Positions 17,221 through 26,945 of a DNA stretch of 64,000 nucleotides are shown here, piece by piece. Position numbers and translations under genes: made by a program. Each line of letters begins with the position of its first letter. Positions within the stretch are counted from its first letter, which is position 1. Source of the stretch: JAGOCV01 sp049445855 (lineage in GTDB: Bacteria > Pseudomonadota > Gammaproteobacteria > Burkholderiales > Burkholderiaceae_C); assembly GCF_049445855.1 (NCBI RefSeq), contig NZ_JBMSDV010000001.1, positions 248,001 to 312,000 of the forward strand. Direction: 5' to 3'. Under the pieces are notes generated by a model. It saw nothing but the letters and a program-made list of their open reading frames with translations. It searched no databases and had not been told where the DNA came from.

Positions 17221-18282
17221 ATGGCACGAACCTCCCCGAACTCCTCCCTCCCCGCGCGTCGCGTGGCCGTCATCGGCGCCGGCATGGCCGGCATCACCTG
17301 CGCGCTGACGCTTGCCAAGGCAGGACGGCAGGTGGTGGTGTTCGAGCAGGGCGCCGAAGCCGGCGGCCGCATGTCCACGCGCGACACGCCGTTCGGCAGC
17401 TTCGATCCCGGCGCGCAGTACTTCACCGTGCGTGACGAACGTTTCGGGCAGGCCTTGCAGGCCACCGCCGCACCGTGCCGGCCATGGAGCGCCAACTCCG
17501 TGCGCGTGCTCGATCCGCACGGACGCGTGGCAGAAGCAGCGCGTCCCACCGGAGAGGCGCACTTCGTCGCCACGCCCGGCATGGGCGCCCTGTTGCAGCA
17601 CTGGGCGGCCCCGCTGGCGGCCGGGGGCCAGCTCATCGGCAACACACGCGTCATGCGCATCGAGCGCGACGCCCTGCATGCCGAGCGCTGGCAACTGCGC
17701 ACCGAGGGCATGGCCGGCGAACAGCACGTGCATTCCGATTTCGACGCCATCGTGCTTGCCATACCGAGCGCGCAAGCCCGCGAATTGCTGCTTGTATCGG
17801 GCCTGGCACCCGGCCTGTCGGACGCCATGGAAAGTGTGCAAGTCGCGCCCTGCTGGACACTGATGCTCGCCTTTCCCCAGGCGCCGGCTCCGGGGCAGCT
17901 CGGTCCGCAATGGAATGCCGCGCGCAGCACGCACCACCGCGTGGCCTGGCTCGCCCGCGAGTCGTCGAAGCCGCGCCGCGGCAGCGTGGAGCGCTGGACC
18001 GTGCAAGCCAGCGCGGAATGGTCGGCCGAACACGCGGGCGACGACGCACCGCGCATCCAGGCCAAGCTGCTTCGCGCGTTTTCCGAGATCACCGGCATCC
18101 ATGCAGAGCCGTCGTATGCCGAGGCGATCTGCTGGCGCCACGCCCGCACCCTGGTCCCACTCGGCCAGCCGTATCTGTGGGATGCACGCGCCCGCATCGG
18201 CGCGTGCGGCGACTGGTGCCTGGGCCACCGGGTCGAAGATGCATTCGTCTCGGCGCTCGAACTCTCGCTGAACATGGCCTGA
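17221..18282 (+). CDS. FAD-dependent oxidoreductase, renalase-like
   Basis: A 353-residue flavoprotein. The N-terminal Rossmann fold is VAVIGAGMAGITCALTLAKA, with the acidic ribose-binding residue in VVFEQG and the GG-R-M motif AGGRMSTRD typical of the amine oxidase/renalase group. A second conserved patch is GSFDPGAQYFTVRD. At the C-terminus RIGACGDWCLGHRVEDAF is the FAD-contacting motif. Bacterial renalases reoxidise off-pathway dihydropyridine forms of NAD(P)H, which may be its role. It begins 9 bases after lysR, and its TGA overlaps the gluQ ATG by one base (TGATG). Confidence 0.87.
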   Translation: MARTSPNSSLPARRVAVIGAGMAGITCALTLAKAGRQVVVFEQGAEAGGRMSTRDTPFGSFDPGAQYFTVRDERFGQALQATAAPCRPWSANSVRVLDPHGRVAEAARPTGEAHFVATPGMGALLQHWAAPLAAGGQLIGNTRVMRIERDALHAERWQLRTEGMAGEQHVHSDFDAIVLAIPSAQARELLLVSGLAPGLSDAMESVQVAPCWTLMLAFPQAPAPGQLGPQWNAARSTHHRVAWLARESSKPRRGSVERWTVQASAEWSAEHAGDDAPRIQAKLLRAFSEITGIHAEPSYAEAICWRHARTLVPLGQPYLWDARARIGACGDWCLGHRVEDAFVSALELSLNMA

Positions 18283-19169
18283 TGGCGACGGGCTACGTCG
18301 GCCGCTTCGCTCCCTCGCCCACGGGCGCGCTGCATGCGGGCTCGGTGGCGGCGGCGCTGGCCAGCTGGCTCGACGCGCGCGCACACGGCGGCCAATGGCT
18401 GGTGCGCATCGAAGACGTGGACGCCGCCCGATGCGTGCCGGGTGCCGATCGCGTCATCCTCCAGCAACTCGCTGCGCTCGGCCTGCATCCCGACGCAGCG
18501 CCGCTGCGTCAGTCCACGCGCGGTGACGCCTATCAGGCCGCGCTCGACAGGTTGATCGAAGCCGGGCTCGCCTATCCCTGCGCCTGTTCGCGCAGCGACA
18601 TCCTGGCTGCCCTCGCAGAGCGCGATGCGCTGCCGCGCCGGCATGAAGAGCTTGTCTATCCCGGCACCTGCCGCAGCGGGCTGAACGGCCGCCCCGCGCG
18701 CGCCTGGCGATTCCGCCTGCCGCAGGACGCCAGCGTGGACTGGCACGACCGTCGCCTGGGTGCGCAGCGGCAGGACGTTGCCACACGCGTCGGCGACTTC
18801 GTGCTCAAGCGCGCCGACGGCCAGTGGGCCTACCAGATCGCCGTCGTCGTGGACGATGCGGACCAGGGCGTGACCGACGTCGTGCGCGGGGTGGACCTGG
18901 CCGACAACACGCCACGCCAGTTGCTGCTGATGCGGGCACTCGGGTTGCCCGCGCCGCGCTGGCTGCACACGCCGCTGGTGCTCGGCGAAAACGGTGAAAA
19001 ACTTTCCAAGCAGAACGGCGCGCAGCCGGTCGACACCGCAAGACCGCTGGACGTGCTCAATGCAGCAGCGGCGGCCTTGGGACTTCCCGCGCAGGCCGGC
19101 ACGCCGCCGCAAGCCATGGCCGCATGGGTCGGGCAGTGGCGCGATCTCTACAATCTGTCTGCTTCATGA
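18282..19169 (+). CDS. gluQ: Glutamyl-Q tRNA(Asp) synthetase
   Basis: Attaches glutamate to queuosine 34 of tRNA-Asp. The ATG at 18282 gives 295 residues, the length of the truncated GluRS paralogue that lacks an anticodon-binding domain. The class I signatures are present: GRFAPSPTGALHAGS (HIGH equivalent) and the KMSKS equivalent ENGEKLSKQNGA near residue 240. The zinc site CACSRSD...YPGTCRSG is characteristic of GluQRS. The upstream part of the long open frame is a shadow of the oxidoreductase gene. The stop overlaps trmB by 4 bases. Confidence 0.95.
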   Translation: MATGYVGRFAPSPTGALHAGSVAAALASWLDARAHGGQWLVRIEDVDAARCVPGADRVILQQLAALGLHPDAAPLRQSTRGDAYQAALDRLIEAGLAYPCACSRSDILAALAERDALPRRHEELVYPGTCRSGLNGRPARAWRFRLPQDASVDWHDRRLGAQRQDVATRVGDFVLKRADGQWAYQIAVVVDDADQGVTDVVRGVDLADNTPRQLLLMRALGLPAPRWLHTPLVLGENGEKLSKQNGAQPVDTARPLDVLNAAAAALGLPAQAGTPPQAMAAWVGQWRDLYNLSAS

Positions 19170-19900
19170 CACGTCCCGACGAAACTCCAGAATCCCCCGC
19201 TGCCGACGCCGCTGCAGCACCCGAAGGGGTGCCATTCCCGAAGGCCATCCGTACCTTCGTCAAGCGCGGCGGCCGCACCACGACCGGCCAGAGCAAAGCC
19301 TTCGAGACACTGGGCCCGCAGTTCCTTGCCAGCTTCACCGGCCAGCCGATCGACTTCGAGAAGACTTTCGGGCGGCAGGCCCCCACCGTGCTCGAGATCG
19401 GCTTCGGAATGGGCGAAGCGACGGCGCATATCGCGTCGGGCCTGCCGGGCACCAACTTCCTCTGCTGCGAAGTGCACGAACCCGGCGTGGGCGCGCTGCT
19501 CAAGCGCATCGGCGAGCAGGGCATCGGCAACATCCGCATCCTCCAGCATGACGCGGTCGAAGTCATCGACCAGATGATCCCCGAAGCGTCGCTCGACGGC
19601 GTTCACATCTTCTTTCCCGACCCGTGGCACAAGAAGCGCCATCACAAGCGCAGGCTCGTGCAGCCCGCGCTCGTCGCGCGGCTGGCGCGCAGGCTCAAGC
19701 CCGGCGGCTACCTGCATTGCGCCACCGACTGGCAGCCCTACGCACAACAGATCCTCGAAGTGCTCGGTGCGGAGCCGCTGCTGCAGAACACCGCCGCCGA
19801 CTACGCACCCAGGCCCGCCTACCGGCCGCTCACCAAGTTCGAGAATCGTGGCCTGAAGCTCGGGCACGGCGTCTGGGATGTGGTTTTCACGCGCCGCTGA
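19166..19900 (+). CDS. trmB: tRNA (guanine-N7-)-methyltransferase
   Basis: Makes m7G46 in tRNA variable loops using S-adenosylmethionine. The 244-residue protein has a disordered 40-residue N-terminus, the SAM-binding motif VLEIGFGMGEATAHIA near residue 75, and the family signature VHIFFPDPWHKKRHHKRRLV near 150. It ends with FENRGLKLGHGVWDVVF. ATG 19166 is chosen because it overlaps the gluQ TGA (ATGA) and fits the family length. The upstream in-frame GTG/ATG codons lie inside gluQ. Confidence 0.96.
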   Translation: MTRPDETPESPAADAAAAPEGVPFPKAIRTFVKRGGRTTTGQSKAFETLGPQFLASFTGQPIDFEKTFGRQAPTVLEIGFGMGEATAHIASGLPGTNFLCCEVHEPGVGALLKRIGEQGIGNIRILQHDAVEVIDQMIPEASLDGVHIFFPDPWHKKRHHKRRLVQPALVARLARRLKPGGYLHCATDWQPYAQQILEVLGAEPLLQNTAADYAPRPAYRPLTKFENRGLKLGHGVWDVVFTRR

Positions 19901-20073
19901 TCCGCGTCAAAAATCACTTTTTCATGCGCTTTCATCCCCATTTGGCCGACTTCACCACAGCGCGCCTTGGCATCGCAGGGCAACTGAGCTATGGTCGCTG
20001 TCACAGGCAGGTCACAAGAACACCACACGGCCACGGTTGAAAACGACAAGGGGGCGATTTGAAGGAATCGCAA

Positions 20074-21231
20074 ATGGGCTTCGGACGCAGGAAATGGTTG
20101 TTGGGTACGGGTGCGACGCTCGCCGCACCGTTCGTCATGCCGGCGCACAGCTGGGCACAGGCCACCAAGGCCGCGCCGGGTGCCAGGCGGCTGGTGCTGG
20201 GACAGTCGGTCCCCCTCACCGGCAACGCGAGCGAAATCGGCCTGGCGTTCGCCGCCGGTGCCAAGTTGTACATCGACAGCTGGAACGCCAGACCCGCCAA
20301 CGCAACGCTGCGCATCGAATTGCGCCAGATGGACGACGGCTACGAGCCCGCCACTGCGGCTGCCAATGCGCAGAAGCTGCTGGCCGAAGGCGCCGATGTG
20401 CTGTTCGGCTTCGTCGGCACGGCAAGTGCGGAAGCAGCGGCGGCTGTCGCGCAGAAACAGGACGCCCCCTTCTTCGCGCCTTTCGCCGCGAGCGATGGCT
20501 TGCGCGATGCAGCGCATGCCAACGTCTTCCACGTGCGTCCCAGCATGGCCGACGAGGCCTTCAAGATGGTGCGCCACTGCAACACGCTCGGCCAGACCCG
20601 CATCGCCGTCGTGGCCGATGACGACGCCATGGGCCGCGGTGGGCTTGCCGCTGTCAACCAGGCGATCGCCGAACTGAAGCTGCCGCCGCTGGTGGGCACG
20701 GCCTTCGTGCCACCGGGCAGCGACAAGGTCGATGCGGCCGTTGCCGCGCTCATGAAAGTACAACCGCAAGCCATCATCCAGGCCAGCCTGTTCAACACCA
20801 CGGCCGCTTTCATCCGCAAGATCCGCAAGGCGGGCTACGGCGGTGCGTTCCTGAACTTCTCGGTGGTGGGCATCGATCCGCTGTTCACCGCGCTCGGCAA
20901 GGAAATCAACGGCGTCGTGGTTTCGCAGGTGGTGCCGTCCCCACGCCGTGCAGCCATTCCCATCGTGAAGGAATACCTGGCCGCGGTGGACGAAACCGAC
21001 CTCGTGCCCTCATACGAAAGCCTGGAAGGTTTCATTGCTGCCAAGGCGCTGGCCGAATCGGCGCGCCGTGCCGGTCGCAGTGCCGACCGCGCAGCATTGG
21101 TCAAGGCCATGGGCTCGGTGACCGACTACGACGTCGGTGGTTTCCGCCTCAACCTGCGCGCGGGTGTTCGCGATGTGTCGCGCCCGATCGACCTCGTGAC
21201 CATCACGGCCGACGGCCGGGTGATCCGTTAA
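20074..21231 (+). CDS. ABC transporter substrate-binding protein, branched-chain amino acid type
   Basis: A 385-residue periplasmic-binding protein of the LivJ-like (Peripla_BP_6) class. It has a twin-arginine-like signal, GFGRRKWLLGTGATLAAP, with likely cleavage after HSWA. The binding fold starts with RRLVLGQSVPLTGNASEIG and continues with LLAEGADVLFGFVGTASAEA and a flexible hinge. ATG 20074 is preferred over a TTG 15 bases upstream because GAAGGA lies 7 bases before it. No permease or ATPase genes are adjacent, so it is an orphan. The 173-base gap upstream holds no gene that I can see. Confidence 0.9.
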   Translation: MGFGRRKWLLGTGATLAAPFVMPAHSWAQATKAAPGARRLVLGQSVPLTGNASEIGLAFAAGAKLYIDSWNARPANATLRIELRQMDDGYEPATAAANAQKLLAEGADVLFGFVGTASAEAAAAVAQKQDAPFFAPFAASDGLRDAAHANVFHVRPSMADEAFKMVRHCNTLGQTRIAVVADDDAMGRGGLAAVNQAIAELKLPPLVGTAFVPPGSDKVDAAVAALMKVQPQAIIQASLFNTTAAFIRKIRKAGYGGAFLNFSVVGIDPLFTALGKEINGVVVSQVVPSPRRAAIPIVKEYLAAVDETDLVPSYESLEGFIAAKALAESARRAGRSADRAALVKAMGSVTDYDVGGFRLNLRAGVRDVSRPIDLVTITADGRVIR

Positions 21232-21240
21232 GCGGCGGGC

Positions 21241-23865
<2,625 letters not shown>

Positions 23866-23908
23866 CTGTCGAAGGGGCGCGTAAATGCTTGATTTATCAG
23901 AACATTCG

Positions 23909-23914
23909 ATTATA
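23909..23914 (-). promoter_or_regulatory. Probable -10 element for alaS
   Basis: A perfect TATAAT on the minus strand lies 44 bases before the alaS start codon and just after the stop of the upstream ThpR-family gene. No good -35 hexamer is visible at 16-18 bp, so this is a partial promoter call only. Confidence 0.35.
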
Positions 23915-23930
23915 GGTTTCAGCCCCGCTT

Positions 23931-24506
23931 TCAGCGCCCACATCGCCCGACGAGCTCGTACCAGGCCGGGTACGGGGTAGACCGCACGAGGGCGACATCG
24001 GTCACCATCCAGCGGATGGACTCGAAGAACTCCGGCGGCCTGCTCGCCGGCGTGGCATGGCGGCTGAGCGTGACGTGCGGCGTAGTCATGGCATGAAGGG
24101 GTTTCATGCCACTGCCCAGTGCCGAGGAAAGCAGCATGTCGCGCAGCCTGCGCAGGCCGAAGTTGTCCTCCGCGACGATCACCGCCTTGTTGCCGTGCCA
24201 GACCATGGCGTGATTGAGCTCGATCTGCATCGGCTTCAGGCGCAATTTGCCGAGGGACTGCGTCAGCCGCTGCTCCAGCACAGTCCAGTCCGCCAGCCGC
24301 GTGCCGGGGTCCGCGCCGAGGCCTGCCAGCATCGTGAGATGCAGGTGCCACGACTTTGTCAGCGAGCCGGGAGGCAGGCATGTCCAGCGCGATGCGTGCT
24401 CGAGAAGGCGCGCACGCACCTCGATTGGTGGGAGCAGGCACAAGTGCATGGGCAGCAGGCCGGCGGGATGGTCACGGCGCTCGGCCTTTCGAGAACTATT
24501 GTTCAT
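23931..24506 (-). CDS. 2'-5' RNA ligase / RNA 2',3'-cyclic phosphodiesterase family protein
   Basis: A 191-residue 2H-phosphoesterase. It has the two HxT tetrapeptides that define the fold: HLT in SWHLHLTML (about residue 56) and HVT in MTTPHVTLSRHA (about residue 144), with a RNA-processing-type core between them. Relatives (ThpR/LigT) open 2',3'-cyclic phosphates or reversibly join 2'-5' RNA bonds. ATG 24506 fits a GGGG ribosome-binding site 7 bases upstream better than ATG 24512. A LexA-type box lies 18 bases before the start, so SOS induction is likely. It is separated from alaS by 65 bases with its own promoter. Confidence 0.82.
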   Translation of the reverse strand: MNNSSRKAERRDHPAGLLPMHLCLLPPIEVRARLLEHASRWTCLPPGSLTKSWHLHLTMLAGLGADPGTRLADWTVLEQRLTQSLGKLRLKPMQIELNHAMVWHGNKAVIVAEDNFGLRRLRDMLLSSALGSGMKPLHAMTTPHVTLSRHATPASRPPEFFESIRWMVTDVALVRSTPYPAWYELVGRCGR

Positions 24507-24523
24507 GCGCATTCCCCTTCATG

Positions 24524-24541
24524 ACTGTATTTATATACAGT
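24524..24541 (-). promoter_or_regulatory. LexA/SOS box upstream of the 2'-5' RNA ligase family gene
   Basis: The 18-mer ACTGTATTTATATACAGT fits the CTG-N10-CAG LexA consensus with an AT-rich centre. The identical 18-mer sits before imuA at 34627-34644. It is 18 bases upstream of the 2H-phosphoesterase start, a position at which LexA would block RNA polymerase. Confidence 0.85.
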
Positions 24542-24596
24542 TATACATGACAGTAGCGCGACAAATCCGGGAGAACGGCCAAATAGTTCTCAAAGC

Positions 24597-24609
24597 TTAT
24601 GTTACATAA
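24597..24609. promoter_or_regulatory. Short palindrome upstream of the MHYT gene
   Basis: TTATGT-T-ACATAA is a perfect 13-base inverted repeat in an AT-rich stretch 68 bases before the MHYT start. It could be an operator or chance; no matching copy was noticed elsewhere in the window. Confidence 0.3.
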
Positions 24610-24676
24610 CGGTTAAACCAGTTGGTCAACTTCTAGAATCCCGGGTTTTTCTTTGATCGCCCGAGTCCGAAGTCAC

Positions 24677-25471
24677 ATGATGGAAATCCTGGTTACCACT
24701 TATTCGCCCACGATGGTCGCACTGTCTTTCGTGGTTTCAGTCGTCGGAGCGCTGATCGCACTCTCCGCCGCACCCCATATGCTCCGCAGCAGCGGACGAC
24801 TGTCGCTGCCGAACACCATCGCTGCCGGCACGGCGCTCGGCGGCATCGGCGTGTGGTCGATGCACTTCATCGGCATGATGGCGCTGCGCCTGCCCGTCGG
24901 TTACGGCTATTCGATCGCGGAGACGCTGATCTCGCTCATCGCCGCGGTCATCGCCAGCACGATCGCGCTCGTGTACGTGGCCCGCAATCCGCGCAACCCG
25001 CTGCGCCTCGTCGCGGCGGGCTTCTCGCTCGGCCTGGGTGTGTGCTTCATGCACTACCTCGGCATGTACGGCATGCGCTTCAACGGGTACCTCGCCTGGT
25101 CGCTCCCGCTGGTCGCCGCGTCCGTTGCGATCGCGTTCATTGCTGCCACGGCGGCACTCTGGCTGGCGTTCAACGTCCGCGGCTTCGCAGGCACACTCAT
25201 CGCATCGATCGTGATGGCAGCAGCCGTCTGCGCCATGCACTACACCGGCATGTCCGCCGGCGACTTCGTCTGCACCACCGAGAACAAGTCGGCCGTGCCT
25301 TCTGGCGCCGGCATCATCAGCTCGTGGGAGTTGCCGCCCCTCGTGCTGATCGCCATTGCATGGATGGCCTTGCTGCTCGCGCTCGACCAGTTCATGCAGT
25401 ACGTGTTCCACAAGGACAAGCGCAAAGCCGCCCGACCGATGGACGTTCCCGTCGAAGAGCAGCGCGCCTGA
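24677..25471 (+). CDS. Stand-alone MHYT-domain membrane sensor
   Basis: A 264-residue integral membrane protein with about seven helices. It carries the three MHYT repeats that define the domain: MHFIGMMAL (about residue 65), MHYLGMYGM (about 130) and MHYTGMSAG (about 195). The domain is proposed to bind copper through Met/His and to sense O2, NO or CO. Most MHYT proteins carry a GGDEF, EAL or kinase output; here only a 30-residue basic tail follows the last helix, so any output must be another protein. ATG 24677 or the adjacent ATG 24680 is the start. The next gene on the same strand is a receiver protein. Confidence 0.88.
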   Translation: MMEILVTTYSPTMVALSFVVSVVGALIALSAAPHMLRSSGRLSLPNTIAAGTALGGIGVWSMHFIGMMALRLPVGYGYSIAETLISLIAAVIASTIALVYVARNPRNPLRLVAAGFSLGLGVCFMHYLGMYGMRFNGYLAWSLPLVAASVAIAFIAATAALWLAFNVRGFAGTLIASIVMAAAVCAMHYTGMSAGDFVCTTENKSAVPSGAGIISSWELPPLVLIAIAWMALLLALDQFMQYVFHKDKRKAARPMDVPVEEQRA

Positions 25472-25573
25472 TCACCTTCGACTTCGACGAGAAGCACCTG
25501 CGCATCGGCACGGTCTAGCTGTTCGGACAATTCAGGGCTTGTGACTGCGCGCCGCCGAAGAAATAATCGCGGC

Positions 25574-25984
25574 ATGTCACCCGAGTGCCCTGAAACCAGC
25601 CCGCAGCCGAGCCGCCGTGTCATGGTGGTCGACGACACCGAGGTCAGCCGCATGCTGGCGCGCGCTTACCTCGAACTGGCGGGCTTCATCGTGAGCGAGC
25701 ACGAAAGCGCCGCCGATGCGCTCACGCAATTGCGCGCGAATCCGGATGACAGCGGACTCCCGGCTGCGATGCTCATCGACATCGAGATGCCCGTGATGGG
25801 CGGCGAAGAACTTGCGCGCCGCGTCAGGGAAGAGTTCGGTGCCGCGCTGCGGCTGATCGGCTATACGGCGCATTGCCGCGACGAGGAACTCCGGCGCATC
25901 AAGGATGCGGGCTTCGATCAGGTCGTCATGAAGCCCGGATCGGTCGAGCAGATGGCGCTGGCCATCGGCGCCGCAAACGCATAG
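25574..25984 (+). CDS. Single-domain response regulator (CheY-like receiver)
   Basis: A 136-residue protein consisting of a receiver domain only. The acidic pocket is VMVVDDTEVSRML, the phospho-acceptor aspartate is in AMLIDIEMPVMGG, the Thr switch is in LIGYTAH and the lysine is in QVVMKPGS. ATG 25574 is favoured over GTG 25541 because it removes a basic leader and leaves the fold intact. It lies 102 bases after the MHYT gene on the same strand and converges with the HDOD gene. Its cognate kinase could be the 7TM histidine kinase nearby (inference). Confidence 0.88.
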   Translation: MSPECPETSPQPSRRVMVVDDTEVSRMLARAYLELAGFIVSEHESAADALTQLRANPDDSGLPAAMLIDIEMPVMGGEELARRVREEFGAALRLIGYTAHCRDEELRRIKDAGFDQVVMKPGSVEQMALAIGAANA

Positions 25985-26005
25985 CGCCCCCGGCTCTTCA
26001 GGGTC

Positions 26006-26806
26006 TCAGCCTGCGCCGCCTTCCGGCGTCCACTCGAGGATGTCTTCCATCTGGACGCCGAGTGCCTTCGCGTAGTTGGCCGGAAATGCCTTGATGAGCG
26101 CGTCGCCCTCCCATCCCAGCTCCAGCGCGCGGGCCCGCCAGGACGCCATCTGCACCACGAGCGCGTCGTAATCCTGCGGGCTCGTCATGTTGCTCGCGCG
26201 TTGTCTGTCGACGATGCGGGCAATCGGCGCAGGCAGGCGCCACCTGCGTGTCAGCTCGGCCCCCACTTCCGCATAGCTGTACCCGAACGCCTTGACCTCC
26301 GCGCTGATGCGCTCGGGCTCCATGAGCGGCACGGCTGCATCGACTGCAGCCATGCGCTCCGGCATCCCCACACGCATGACGAGCTCGCCGATCATGTGGA
26401 GCAGACCGCCGATGTAAGCGGTGTCCTCGTCACCACGGCCCAGGCCGGCAATGTGCCGGGACAGTTCGGCCGTGTTGAGGCTGAAACGCCAGTACTGGTT
26501 CAGCACTTCCTCCGGCAGTGAGGGAAATGCATCCTTGGCCAGGATGCCGATCACCAGCGACCGGACCTTGGACAGCCCCAGCAACCGGACGGCCTCGGAA
26601 GGGCTCTCGATCAGGCGGCCCCTGAAAAACAGGGGCGAGTTCGCAACGCGCAGCAGTTGGAGAACCAGGACGGGATCCGACTCGATGATGGAGGTGACGT
26701 CCGCCGTGCGGGCATCTTCGTCTTCGAATGTGCGAGCCAGCTCCAGCACCGCCTGCGGGGCGCTGGGCAATGCGCTGGACGATGCGATCAGGGCATTGAG
26801 CTGCAT
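26006..26806 (-). CDS. HDOD-domain protein
   Basis: A 266-residue protein made almost entirely of one HDOD domain, a catalytically dead HD-like fold used in signalling and stress regulation. Typical elements are LPSAPQAVLELARTF at the N-terminus, IIESDPVLVLQLLRVANSPLF (about 40-60) and LGLSKVRSLVIGILA. The third block is RFSLNTAELSRHIAGL followed by EDTAYIGGLLHMIGELVM, where an HD protein would have HD. The start is ATG 26806, 20 bases downstream of the tRNA-Gly 3' end; the longer frame would run through the tRNA. A role with the neighbouring receiver and kinase genes is possible. Confidence 0.88.
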   Translation of the reverse strand: MQLNALIASSSALPSAPQAVLELARTFEDEDARTADVTSIIESDPVLVLQLLRVANSPLFFRGRLIESPSEAVRLLGLSKVRSLVIGILAKDAFPSLPEEVLNQYWRFSLNTAELSRHIAGLGRGDEDTAYIGGLLHMIGELVMRVGMPERMAAVDAAVPLMEPERISAEVKAFGYSYAEVGAELTRRWRLPAPIARIVDRQRASNMTSPQDYDALVVQMASWRARALELGWEGDALIKAFPANYAKALGVQMEDILEWTPEGGAG

Positions 26807-26826
26807 GGGTTGCGGAATTGCACAGT

Positions 26827-26900
26827 TGGAGCGGGCGATGGGAATCGAACCCACGTCTTGAGCTTGGGAAGCTCAGGTCCTGCCATTGAACGACGCCCGC
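26827..26900 (-). tRNA. tRNA-Gly (anticodon CCC)
   Basis: Read on the minus strand, all arms fold. The acceptor stem is GCGGGCG/CGCCCGC; the anticodon stem is TGAGC/GCTCA with the loop TTCCCAA, so positions 34-36 are CCC; the T arm has the invariant GGTTCGATTCC. A discriminator T and an encoded CCA complete the 3' end at 26827-26830. It resembles E. coli glyU. It lies between the 7TM kinase and the HDOD gene on the same strand. Confidence 0.96.
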
Positions 26901-26917
26901 AGTGATCCATCAGCGAC

Positions 26918-26941
26918 GGATCGCGGAAGTTTACGCGATCC
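26918..26941 (-). terminator. Stem-loop between the 7TM kinase gene and tRNA-Gly
   Basis: GGATCGCG and CGCGATCC form a perfect 8-bp stem with an 8-base loop, 4 bases after the kinase stop and 17 bases before the tRNA 5' end. There is no T-run, so it may be a processing signal or a weak terminator rather than a classical one. Confidence 0.45.
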
Positions 26942-26945
26942 AACT

